Shown here piece after piece: positions 11,027-22,763 of a stretch of DNA of 64,000 nt. The DNA comes from Paulownia fortunei (Eukaryota; Streptophyta; Magnoliopsida; Lamiales; Paulowniaceae), in NCBI GenBank assembly GCA_019321725.1, contig CM033110.1, positions 7,185,278-7,249,277 on the forward strand. Reading direction: 5' to 3'. Made by a program: the position numbers and the translations under genes. The first letter of the stretch is position 1; every line of letters starts with the position of its first letter. A model generated the notes under the pieces. It worked only from the letters and a program-made list of their open reading frames with translations. It was not told where the DNA came from and did not search any database.

Positions 11027-12064
11027 CCTACTGCTACCTTAATTATGAACCAAATAGGTCACACCCAAATTGGATAGTCCACTTCTAATCTAAAAGTAAT
11101 CCAAGGAGTTGGATTAAGTTAATTAATAAAGATTAATTAACTAGAGATAGAATTAATTCAAGAAATTAAATTAATTCTTCCAATCAAATAATAAGTTTAT
11201 TTATCTGGACCTAATTAAGATTAGGGTCTCACAGTGAGTGAATTAATTGATTGATTTGATCAATTAACTAATGGACTTAAATTAATTGAGCCAAAATTAA
11301 TAACATGATTACTTACGTTGGGGCTAATTTAATTAGTAGCCTTATGTAGCCAACTAACTAAATTGGGCTTGATTAATTGATGGAGATCAATTAGAGGAAA
11401 AAGTTAAGTTAATGGGCTCCTACGAGAGGCTCATTAGGAGTCTACAATTGGAGATTAAAAGGATTCTTATCTTTGATGGAAATAAATAAGATGAGGAAGG
11501 AAAGAGATATAATACAGTTGGAAAGGGATCAAAACCTAATTGGATTGTAATTAAAACAACATGTGTACATATGCACACATGATAGGGCCAAAAATGACAA
11601 CTCTATGCGAATCAATTTTTTGCCCCCCCTTTTAGTAGTCTCTCTTTATTTTCTTCTCTCAAAGTCTTATATATTTCCATCAAAATGTTCCACTCATTAT
11701 GATAAAAAGCTCAAGTCTTTATTCGTCAAGTTGAAATAAAATTTGAACTTCGCTTCCAACTTCTAGATTAGAAACAAAGATTGTCAATTTTCTAGCAAGA
11801 ATTGTTGATCCATGGACTCGCACGAGGTGTGGATACTAGTAGTGGGATGACGCATTGATTCTTGAGTTAATCAGTTTCTATACTGGGATATGATTTGAAT
11901 TGTTCATACATTATTATCAGTCGGAGTGCTTTATTTCAGGTATATTGCAAATCTTATATTTAATTTACTACAACAAAATAATTGCATGAAATCCGAGAGT
12001 ACATGTTTAAATTAGTTTATGCATGTACGAAAATTTTAAATTTCAGCTGTGTATACGTCCTACA

Positions 12065-13320
12065 ATTTTACAAGCCCAATATTTTTTACATCCATATAAT
12101 ACATCAAGTAAATAGTTTAAAACTTATACTTGAAGCTTCCAGTTGATGAAGATGTTCTAGAAACAACTCAAGTCATTATCTTGCACAAACTTCTTTAAAA
12201 CTCCAACCCCTTGGTGGAAACGAATCGACTAGAACCCTAAGTATTATTCCTCTAAGTGTATCCACATATCAGAAGGCCACATGCAAACGAACCTATGCTA
12301 GTACGTATCGAATCGATAAATCTATTCTAAGAAACATAGTGTATGAACAAGGATAAACTCACAATTTATCTTGGGCGTATTGATTCAATCTTAATTCAAC
12401 TTATGAAAAAAGAATTAACTAAATCACAAAACTAGAACTATGGTATTGTGGAATACTTGGACAAGAGAAAGAAGAAAGCAATTTTCTTGAAGAGAGAGAG
12501 GGAGAGGCTGAAAATTTCACAAGCATAAGCTTGTAATTTTGGCCCCATATGCTTGCTTATATAGCATGTGTGATTCCATCTATATAGAATCTCCTTTCTT
12601 ATCCAATTCTTATTCCTACAAGGCAAGTCTTGTACCCTAAGTACAAGATTATGATCTTAATTCATCTAGGAATTAAATCTCTATTTATTTCCTAATGAGA
12701 TTTCTACAAACCCATACCCAAAGGAGCTTGACCTAATTAACTAATTGGGTCTAATTTAATTGATCCAATCAATCAAATCAGTTTATCTTATGAATTAGAA
12801 GGCCCACTCTAATTAATTGGTCCAATCAATTAATTATTTGCTCCATGATAGGCTACCTAATCCTTTTTGTTAATTAATTAATCCAATTAATCAATTTAAT
12901 TAATTCAGCATTTGAATTAAATAAGCCCAATATAATTAATTTAATTCAACTCATGAATTAATTCTTATGCAAGAAATGGACTTGTCAAAGTTAGCGTGTA
13001 ACCCTTTAGGTTCACCCATAAGCTAGTAGTGGACTCACAACTCTTACGATTGAATTGAATAATTAATTATTTAATATTTTTATTAATTAATTCAATGGAA
13101 TAATCATTTTGGAATTAACTTATTAATTTTAAGAACCTCACCAATCATGGGTAGCAACTAGAAAAAAGACATGGAGACCTAGATATAGGTGAAAAAGGCA
13201 AATATTTCTAATTACGAATATCATGCAAGTACGACCCTACCATCAATTGATCTCTCGATTAAGCCTGGGGTATAAATTATTAGTTGAAACTAAAATACCT
13301 TAATTTTAGATACGTTTTTT
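12065..13320 (-). repeat. Copia-type LTR fragment in reverse orientation
   Basis: Read on the minus strand, this block resembles the LTRs at 8920 and 22764. The clearest match is near 13000-13050, where the minus strand reads CCACTACTAGCTTATGG then GTGAACCTAAAGGGT, against CCACTACTAGCTTAGTAG at 23774. It abuts the end of copia LTR 1 tail to tail. Neither terminus nor a target duplication could be fixed, so solo LTR versus truncated element is open. Confidence 0.65.
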
Positions 13321-13417
13321 TTATTTGTTTTTTCATTGCATGTTCAGTCTTCAGTTACTGTGATGAATGCTCAATTTGGGATTACTGATGCTATTGATGT
13401 GATGTTTGTCTATGCAG

Positions 13418-14615
13418 ATGTCATATTCCAGAAGATCAAGGTGTGCGCTAACTCCTTATTTTATCTTAATCTCCTTGTTGTAATTATTGATGCTAACTCC
13501 TTATTTTATCTTAATCTCCTTCTTGTAATTATTAATTCGGTATGTAGTTTCTACTTATTTGTTTGAAATACTTATTTATAGGTACTCTGATTCTCCTTCA
13601 CCTTACAAGCGCTACAGTAGGTCTGTCTCCAGGTCTCTGTCAAGGAGCAGGTCAAGGTAATTTGTGGACCTGAATTACTTCATTTTCATTTGCTTTGTAT
13701 GCTTGGATTTGCCTCTTTTTAATTAGGTTTGTATAAATGATGTTTCTTGTTGAACAACTGGTAGGAGTCATGATTCCAATGATGCTGAGAATCCGGAAAT
13801 AATTTATATGTGACAGGACTTTCAAAAGGTCACAAAGAGACACTTTGAGAAGCACTTTTCAATTGAAGGAAAGGTATGGGTGAAATGCTGCATATATTCC
13901 CTCCATTTTGTTAATATCATCAAGGTTGATTTGTCCGCACTATAAATTTCTCAAAATTTGTATAGTGCTCTGCAGATATGATAATAACATTGACTTGTGT
14001 AATGGTGTGTTTTGATGATGCTAAATTTCTGAGCAGCAATTGTTTGGTTTTTCAGGTTGAAGATGTTCGCCTTGTTGATCCATGGACAAGGGAATCTTGT
14101 GGGTTTGGTTTTGTGACTATGTCAACTTTGGAAGAGGCTAAACGCTACATCAAGTACTTGGATCGTTAAGTGCTTGAGGTAGGGTTATTACAGTGGAGAA
14201 AGTAAAAATTCTAGTTCATAGTCCTTTCTACATTGTCTGTCTGTATGTTCTCTTATTTATTACATTGGGTTTGAAAGTCATACTTTCTTCTTGCCTAAAG
14301 TTTCTTTGGCAACAGGGCAGCTGTGTGTAGCAGCTCTTCACCAAACTAACAAATTAAATCATGCAAATAGCAAACTGTTATTTCAAAGGGGTTGTATGCC
14401 CTGCATTTCTCTCTCTCTTGCAATTTTAATCTTATCGCCATTCAGTTGCTGCAGCTTCATCTTTTGCCCCTTGTTTACATAATATCAACTTAGACAATGT
14501 TGTTTGGTGTGTTGGAGGCAACTAAACTCATAGGTTATATTCGATTTTGCAGGTTAGAAGACGGAGGGCCGGACACCTACTCCAGGAAGGTATCTTGGGC
14601 TGAGAACAGTTCATG
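13418..14615 (+). pseudogene. SR45a: SR45a-like (transformer-2-type SR splicing factor) unprocessed pseudogene, 3' truncated
   Basis: Five exons of a plant SR45a-type gene, which encodes a nuclear RNA-binding splicing regulator, with introns still present. Exons: 13418-13440 (MSYSRRSR start), 13582-13656 (RS region, SVSRSLSRSRSR), 13765-13873 (start of the RRM), 14056-about 14201 (RRM with VDPWTRES and GFGFVTMSTLEEA) and 14553-14615 (RRRRG-like tail). Splice sites are GT/AG. It is dead: a frameshift near 13796, a stop at about 14167 in place of a Ser codon, and one-base losses near 14180 and 14568. RNP1 Arg is changed to Cys. The C-terminal RS exons are missing because element B abuts it. Confidence 0.88.
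13447..13536. repeat. 45-bp tandem duplication in intron 1 of the SR45a-like pseudogene
   Basis: Two adjacent 45-bp units (13447-13491 and 13492-13536), each starting GCTAACTCCTTATTTTATCT, differ at only two or three positions. This is a recent local duplication with no coding role. Confidence 0.9.
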
Positions 14616-14689
14616 GTGAGATGGATTGCTAGTTTTTGTCATTTTGTTGTGACTATTGTGGTTGTTATTGTTTTTATTAACCATTTTTA

Positions 14690-14734
14690 CTCAAAACTTG
14701 ACACCGTACACTTGCAATAGGATTTTCCATAACA
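14690..14734 (+). repeat. Truncated 5' LTR end of element B
   Basis: Last few tens of bases of an LTR, containing CTTGACACCGTACACTTGC and ending CA at 14734. The same phrase occurs at the end of LTR D near 60330, so elements B and D are of one lineage. The rest of the LTR is gone, and SR45a pseudogene intron sequence lies directly upstream. Confidence 0.7.
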
Positions 14735-14740
14735 AGTTTT

Positions 14741-14758
14741 TGGTGCCATTGTCGGGGA
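14741..14758 (+). other. Primer-binding site of element B (tRNA-Asp type)
   Basis: TGGTGCCATTGTCGGGGA differs by a few transitions from the tRNA-Asp-complementary site TGGCGCCGTTGCCGGGGA used by Athila/Tat-type retrotransposons. It lies six bases after the LTR end. Confidence 0.8.
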
Positions 14759-17700
14759 TCTTACCAGTGCCACAACTGCAAACAAAGAGAGGAGTCTGGG
14801 ATTACTTTCAACTGACCACAAATTAGAACTATTTTGGTACTGCACGCCAACCGATCAATGCAAACAACTTTGAGCTAAAACCTACACACATTAGCATGGT
14901 GCAATAGAATCTGTTTGGGGGAAGAGCATTAGATGATCTTAATGTTCACTTGGCCATGTTCTTGGAGATTTGTGGCACAATCATGATGAATGAGATATCA
15001 GATGGAGCTATCAGACTTCGTTTATTCCCATTTCCTCTTCTAGACAAGGCAAGATTGTGGCTACAATCTTTTATACTAGGAAGCATCGTTAACTGGAACG
15101 GTCTTACTCAAAAATTCCTTCTAAATTCTTCCCACTGGGTAAGACCCTTCTATTGAAAATTAAGATAGCCCAATTCAGATAAATGGACTTTGAACCATTG
15201 TACAAGGCATGGAGCGATTCAAAGATATTTTGCCAACAACACGATTATGAGGATAGTCAACAAGTTGAGTACTTTTACAATGAGTTGAATGGTCAGACGA
15301 GGACAATGATCGATGCAGAAGCTGGTGGTACTTTGATGTCTAAGATCGCAAGTGAGGCACATATGCTACTTGAGGAGATGGCAACCAATAACTATCAATG
15401 ATCTTCCAAAATATTATCCGTTAAGAAGGCAGTTGGGTTTGTTGAGCTAGATCATTTGACTACTCTTGTTGCACAAGTCTTTGTCTTATCCATTAAGTTT
15501 GTCGCAAGGACTACCAATGGAATACCTCAAGGAGTGGATACTACTGCACCTCCTTCTTTCAATGCACAAGAGGTCAGTGAGCAAGTTAATTTTGTGAACA
15601 AGTAGAACTTCAATTCTAGGACTTCACAATCTAGAAAACTTATCTTATAGGAACAACATAAATGTGCTTCAACCCTCTCCAGGCTATAATAATCCATCTA
15701 GCTCTAACAATCAAGGGGGTGAGAAAAAGACATCCTTGGAGAATGTGCTTAGCACTTCTATTGGTAAGACAAAAGCCAGAGTTAATCATGATGAGGCTTA
15801 GCTTGACTAATTTGAAAACTAGATTGGATAGTTGACATCAAGTGTAAGAGCCTAGATGACTAGTGTGAGGGGACAGATAAAGCATTTGGAGACCCAAATA
15901 GGGCAGTTGGCTATGCAAGTGAACATCCAACAACAAAAAGGGGATTTTCTGAGTGACACTTAAGTCAATCCTAGAGAGCATTGCAAGGGGATAAACTTAG
16001 GAGTGGAACTGAGTGTAGAAGTCCACTATTGATAGGCTAAATCATTTGCTTATTTAGAGTTTCGAAGTGGAACCATCAAAAGAAAAGAAGATTCAACACG
16101 ATGAGTAAACAAGGGCTAAGAAGCTTAAATATATTTCTAAACCTGAAATCCACTCTAATGCTAATGTTCCCCTTCTATTTCCTCAAAGATTCCAAAAGAA
16201 AAAAACTAGATGCTCAATTTGCTAATTTTTTGGAAATCTTTAAGAAAATTCTAACATCCCTTTTACATGTGCCTTGGAGAAAATGCTAAATTATGCAAAA
16301 AAAATTAAGGATGTGATGTCAAGAAAAAGAAAATTGGTGAACTTTGAGACAGTCAAACTTACAGAGGAATATAGTGCTATTATTCAGAAAAAGCTACCTT
16401 AAATGTTAAAAGATTCAGAGAGTTTTACTATTGCTTGCACCATAGGAGGTTCTTTCTTTGATAAAGCATTTTGTGATCTTGGAGCAAGCATTAATTTGAT
16501 GCCACTTTATGTTTTTAGGAAATTAAGTCTTGGGGAAGTGAATCCATCAACTATCACCTTGCAGCTAGCAGATAGGTCGCTTACTTATCCAAGAGAAGCG
16601 ATTAAAGGCATTTTGGTGAAGGTAGACGAGTTTATATTTCTAGCAGATATTGTGGTGCTTGACATGGAAGAAGATCAAGAGATTCCTCTGATCATTGGAC
16701 GATCATTCCTTGTCACTGGTAGAGTGTTGATAGATGTGCAACATAGGGAGTTAATGAAGATAAAGTGATGTTCAATATCTACTGGGCTATGAGATTTCAA
16801 GAAGAACCCAACACTTACAGAAGGATAGATATTGAGGAGTAGTGCATGCATACCCACCTCATCAAACACATGTCTAAAGACCCCTTAGAAAGATGCCTTG
16901 TTCACTCCATAACAAAAGGTATTGATTATTTGGTTGATGAAGAGGATTTGGTACATTATGCATTTTCTCTTGACACATTTGAGGTTTAAACGAAGAATGA
17001 ACATTCTTTGGAGAAGTTGGAAAATGCAGCTACTAAGGAGATAACAAAAGAATTACTGGAATTGAAGGAGCTTCTTGAACACCTCCGGTATGCATTTTTG
17101 GGTGAGAATGACACATATTCAGTAATAGTTTGTCTCTTTATCTTCTTCAGAATTGGAAAAATTGCTTCGTGTTTTGAGAGAACATAAATATGCTTTAGGA
17201 TGTACTGTTTTGGATTGGAAAGGCATTAGTCCCTCCATTGTGATGCATAAGATTTTCATGAAGGCTTATACAAATCTTCAATTGAGCATCAAAGACGTCT
17301 CAATCCTACTATGAAGGAAGTTGTGAGTTGAAGTTCTAAAATGGCTAAAGACAGTTTTAATAGTTCTTGGGTTAGTCCAGTCCAATTTGTTCCAAAAATA
17401 GAGGGTTTAAACATAGTCAGGAATGAAAATAGTGAGCTTATTTCTACCAGGATAGTGACTGGTTGGCAAGTGTGTATTGATTATAGGAAACTGAATAAAG
17501 CTACTCGCAATGATCACTTTTTCTTCCCCTTTATTGACTAGATGTTAGATCGTCTAGCAGGGTACTAATATTGCTATTTTCTTGATGGATATTTGGGTAT
17601 AATCGAATTGCTATTGCGATGTTCACTTGTCCAAATAGTACCTTCGTCATTCGCATGATACCCTTTGGGTTGTGTAATGCTCGTACCACTTTTTAGACAT

Positions 17701-18200
17701 GTAAGATGACCATCTTCCATGATATGGTGGAAGAAATCATGGAGGTTTTCATGGATAATTTCTCTACTTTTGGCTCTTTCTTTTATCACTGTTTATATAA
17801 TCTTTCTCTTATTTTGTAGAGTTGCGAGAAGACTAACTTAGTCTTCAACCAGGATAAATGTAATTTCATTGTGAAGGAGGGCATAGTCCTTGGTCATCGA
17901 GTATTATCTGTTGGATTGGAAGTAGATCATGCCAAAATAGTGGCCATTGAGAGGCTTCCACTACCAATCAATGTGAAGGCTATTTGAAGCTTTCTTAGAT
18001 ATGTAGAGTTCTACAGTAGATTTATTAAAAAAATTCAAAAATTGTTAAACATTTATGAAATCTCCTGAAAAAAGATGTACCTTTTAATTTTGACGATTCT
18101 TGTTTGCAAGCTTTTGAGTAGATAAAGAAGACACTCATCAACTCCTATCATGGCGGTACCCAACTGGACCAACTCTTTTGTTGGGTTCGTGCAGTCCTAG
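14759..18200 (+). pseudogene. Ty3/gypsy Athila-like element B: gag, protease and partial RT
   Basis: Decayed retrotransposon interior. Gag is at about 14896-16300 (IRLRLFPFPL near 15015, and the lineage-typical GGTLMSK...LLEEMATNNYQ at 15327-15400). The retropepsin domain is at 16403-16768 (DLGASINLMP, LQLADRS, IPLIIGRSFL). Reverse transcriptase is at about 17340-18200 (CIDYRKLN near 17470, YFLDGYLG near 17580). The catalytic FMDD motif reads FMDN near 17750, so the RT would be inactive even without the many stops and frameshifts. The element stops after the RT thumb region. RNase H, integrase and a clear 3' LTR are missing. Confidence 0.9.
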
Positions 18201-20430
18201 AAAATGTATGCATAGAGTAATTTAAAATATTTCAATGATGAAAACAAATATTACATCACATGTATTTAAAAATGAATCCCAGAACCCTTTTGCAATTACT
18301 CACTTATGCATTTTCTGATATTTATATCGACTAATGAAGATGCAAGCAATGATTCAAATTTTTTTCTTTCCACAAACATGAGAAGCTCATAAATTGATAT
18401 ATTTTCGACACTCTCAAAAGTACAAATTTGGATGTTTTATCTCATATTTGATGGAATTGTGCCTTATCTTGTGATATATGTTCTGTAAGTACAAAGTTGG
18501 AAGAAATGGGGTTGACATATGACAAATGCAAAAAAATTAAAAAAGAGGGGTCAGAGCCGTAACCCAGAAAATCCATGTCGTATCTCAATCTGATGAAAAG
18601 TGACAGTACGTTTCGAGCTACGACCTAACAATTCCATGTTGTGGCCCCAATGCAAAATTAGAAAATAGAAGGTTTTGAGTCGTGACCCCAAAATCTTGAG
18701 TAGTGGCTCTACTGTGCATAACAGAAAAATATTCTTCAGTGGGATTTTGATAACAAGGAGCAAAAAAAGGCTCAATTTGGCATCTTTCTTGTTTTTCACA
18801 CCTTAAATATAATACATACATCAAACACACCATGCGACACTTTATTAGATACACTATATACAAACAATTACATCATACAAATGAGAGATACACATATGCT
18901 TAAATTATTTTCTTGAACAACACAAAAAATACACAGCATTCGATATATAATTCATCACCCATACACGTTCTACACCTAAATTCTCAAACATTTTTTCTCA
19001 CCACCCAAAACACATATTTCTCCATACAACACATAAGAATACATACACCCATTACCAAGGAGCTTGGGATTTGATGATAAGAAGTAGAGGAGCTTTATTG
19101 GGCATTGAAGATTTTGAAGAAGAACTGAAGAATCACTTAGTGTAACCTTCTACTTTAATTTATTCTTTCATTTTATTTAGTTTGAGAAATATGTAACAAT
19201 CATGATGTTGGGAAACACTTGGTGCTTGCTTAATTTGAATATGAACTAAATCACTTTTGTCAAGGCTTGGAAAGCTATTTCGATGGAGTTATGAGTTGAT
19301 GTTTATGTTGTAATTAGAATGATGTTTTTATTATGATGAGAATATGCCATGTTTTTAATGCAACTTATGACTTGGCCAATTTCAAGTTGATTTTAATTAT
19401 TGTAATTAAGACCGAGAGGTGAGGTTGTAATAATGGATTGAGTAGTATATGCTATGGACCGACCTCTATAGAGATATTTGCAAAGAGAGTAGAATAGAAA
19501 GTGAATTTCTATTTTAAATTTTGTAAATGGAGAACGTTTGAAGAATAAAAGCCCATGCTTGTATGGGTTATTGAATGAAAATATAATTGAATAAAAGATT
19601 CAAGGCCTGTGAATGTATGGGTGCAAAATGAGATGTAATAGAATAGTTCTATATATTTCTACCATTAGATTGACTTTGACCTATTTTTTGGCTTAAATGG
19701 GTCGCACAAGTTGGCCACGATCATCTATCACTTTTTGCATAGGATGCATGTTAGATATTATTTAATGTTCTTACTTTCACAAATATGATGATGAGCATTA
19801 AATAACCCACCTAGTAATTTAATTGAGGAGGTCTTAGATAAACAACAAACCCCACTTAATTTATGAAATTAAGTAAAGAATTTTCTATAATTCGATTTCA
19901 AACAAAAATGAACAAATTAGATAAGACCTATTGTTCCATGCCTACTATCAAAGAAAGATACATAACGACGCTACCGCACTTGATCACTGGCTTTGATCTC
20001 TACCAAGCATAGAGATGCTCATGGAATGGAATCATCACTATGTTGTCCATGAGTCGTGGGACATTTTGATGCTTCATCTACATGAATGTTTGATGGGTGT
20101 TGTTTGACACTTAGTACCATACGTGCTCATAAAATTGGGGTATATGAGAAGAGGTGAGGCAAAAACAAACTTGAGGGTTGTATGGTGATATAATCATCAA
20201 AGAGTTGACCACCAATAAAAATATTTCATGGGCTCATAAAATTAGGGTGTGATATTTCCATTGGACCTCAAGCCCACTAGTAAATTTAATTTCCTAAAAC
20301 TTCCATTTGGGGTGATGGAGTTCAAATAAAATAGTGGGAGACATTTAGTTAAAGACCTTATATTAAATAAATATGATTTTCTCATATTTTACTCATTTTC
20401 TGCTTCTTGTATATTTTTTGTAGATTTTTC
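18201..20430. other. Unassigned noncoding, probably LTR-derived sequence
   Basis: No convincing coding sequence. At 18560-18720 a short phrase of the type GTCGTGACCC / CCATGTTGTGG recurs three or four times. Around 19400-19700 there are phrases like those in Athila/Tat LTRs (ACCGAGAGGTGAGG, CTTGTATGGGTTATTGAATG). A direct repeat, GCTCATAAAATTRGGG, occurs near 20128 and 20232. I could not define LTR ends. The last few hundred bases may be the leader of copia element 2. Confidence 0.4.
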
Positions 20431-20439
20431 TACTAAAAA

Positions 20440-22763
20440 TAACAAATAATCCACTAGCAACAATTCTTGAGCAAAACAAATTAACTGGACCAAACTTTGT
20501 CGATTAGCTAAGAAATCTTAGGATAATTCTTAAATTTGGGAAGAGGGCATACATCATTGATACCGCGCCTCATTCGGTTCTACTAGAGGATATTACTTCA
20601 GAGGCTTAGGCAGATTACCTACATCATGTTGATGATAATCTACAGGCTCGATGCTACATATTGGCATCGATGTCAAATGAGCTGCAGAGGCAGAACAAGG
20701 ATCAAGATATTGCTTATAGGATCCTCCTTCACCTACAAAAGTTGTATGGTGAACGTACTAGGCAGATGAGATATTAGATATCGAAGGATATTTTCAAATA
20801 TCGTATGACTGAGGGCTCTTCAGTCCATGACCATAGATTGAAGATGATAGCCCTCATTGAAAGGTTGACATCCCTTGGAGTCGTTATGGAGAACAAACTT
20901 TATACAGACCTTCTGCTGCAATATCTACCTTCCTCATTTGACACCTTTGTTGTCAACTTTAACATGCACAACATGGAGACTAGTCTCCCTGAGCTTGTAA
21001 ACATGTTGAAGACAGCTGAGTCCACTGTGAAAAAGGACAAGCCAATTATGCTTGTTGGATCCTCGTCTGGATCAAAGGTTGCAAAGCCCAAGAGAGGACA
21101 AAAGAAAGGAAAGGGTTCCTGCAAACCCAACAAGCTAAGGCAAAGGGTGGTGTCAACAAGGTTTCGTCTCAAGTTAATGACAAGTGCCATTATTGTGGCA
21201 AACCAGGGCAATGGAAGAGGAACTACAAGGAGTATCTTGCAAACCTGAAGAGTTCAGGTATATATTTTGTTGAAGTTAACTTGTCTGTTAATGATGCTTC
21301 TTAGGTATTGGATACCGGTTGTGGATCACATATTTGCAATGATTTGTAAATAATGACAATAAATAGAAAGTTAAATAGAGGAGAAATAGTCCTAAGGATG
21401 AGAAATGGAGTAAGAGTTGCAACATTGGCTATAGGTACCATTAAGCTAGCTTTTGAGAATGACTCTGTAATAGTTTTGAACAATTATCTTTTCATTTCAG
21501 ATATTATTAAGAACATTATCTCTATTTTGGTTTTAGATAGGGAAGGTTTTAGATTTACCATTGAGAATGAAAATTGTTCCATTTTCAAACATTCTAATTT
21601 TATCTATTCTGGTTCTTTAATAAATTATTTCTATATTGTTAAAACCCATTCTCACAATTCAACAAAATAAAAGAAAATTAGATAATCATAGTTCCATGAG
21701 CCTATATGGAATGTAAGATTAAGGCATATATCTAAGAAGAGGATTAACAAGTTGGCATAATTGTTTGACTAAAAGGACGGGCAAGAATTGCCAACATGTG
21801 AGTCCTGCCTTAAGGAAAGATGACCGAATCTCCATTTGTTGGACAAGTGGAGCGAGCCAAACATATATTGGATTTGATCCATATAGATAAATGTGGGCCA
21901 CTAAGTGTTAGTGCCCGAGGGAACTATAACTACTTCTTAACTTTTACCGATGACTTCTCTAGGTATGGTTATGTGTACCTTTTATGGTTCAAGTCTGAAG
22001 TCTTTGAAAAATTCAAAAAATTCAGAAACCAAGTAGAGAAACAAATTGGCTTAAGTATAAAGACTCTTCGATCTAATCGATGTGGTAAATACTTAAGCAT
22101 AGATTTTTTAGATTATCTAAAAGAGAATGGAATTCTCTCACATTGGACCTCTCTTGCTACTCCACAACTTAATGGAGTTGCGGAGCGCAAGAATCGAACC
22201 TTGTTGGACATGGTTCGATCTATGATGGATGCCATCTAAAGCTGTGCCTAAAAAACCATATGAAATATGGTGTGGTAAGACACTTTTCTATAAATACCTT
22301 AGGCTATGGGGGTGTGCTGCCTATGTGAAGTAGCAAGTGGGAGATAAGTTAGATATGAGATCCATCTTATGCAAAGTTGTGGGGTTTCCAAAAGAGTTTA
22401 TTGGATACTATTTGTATGATGCCTTAAAATAAAAAAAGTATTTGTTTAGAGGAATGGCACCTTCCTTGAAGAAGAATTTTTAGGGTTGGGTGTCGTTCCA
22501 TCCATTGTTGGTCCAGTAATAATTTACTGTGATAACAACAAGCAAAGGAGTTAATTTCTCATCAAAGATCTAAGCACATAATGAGACGATATCATTTGAT
22601 CAGAGAGATCATTGGTAGAGGTGACCTCGTTGTGGATCAAGTTGTTTCAGTAGAAAATATAGTAGACCCACTAACTAAGCCCTTTGCACAGAAGGTATTT
22701 GATAGATATCTTGAGAAGATAGGCCTTATATACATATAATTAGGACTAAGGCAAGTGAGAGAA
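20440..22763 (+). pseudogene. Ty1/copia element 2: gag, protease, integrase; RT deleted
   Basis: Gag begins near 20440 (NPLATILEQNKLTGPN), continues through 20805-21250 and ends in a zinc knuckle that has lost His and one Cys (CHYCGKPGQWKRNYK near 21185). A protease-like segment follows (LDTGCGSHICND near 21310). Integrase spans about 21820-22240 (DDFSRYGY, TPQLNGVAERKNRT). From about 22480 the sequence jumps to the C-terminus of RNase H (LIREIIGRGDL, NIVDPLTKPF, 22540-22740). The whole reverse transcriptase and most of RNase H are missing. Stops in gag (near 20508, 20607 and 20777) confirm decay. Confidence 0.9.

Larger units (their letters stand above)
8920..12064 (+). repeat. 3' LTR of copia element 1 (contains a hAT-like insertion)
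   Basis: Starts TGTTAGAGTAG right after the purine stretch GTGAGAGAT, at the position expected for a copia 3' LTR. It aligns with the LTR of copia element 2 from 22764, sharing CTTGTTAGA, AAGTACACTGAAT and TGACAATCACAA. It ends at about TCCTACA (12064). About 1.13 kb of the length is a nested hAT-like element, leaving an LTR of about 2.0 kb. ORFs in it are chance frames. Confidence 0.8.
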
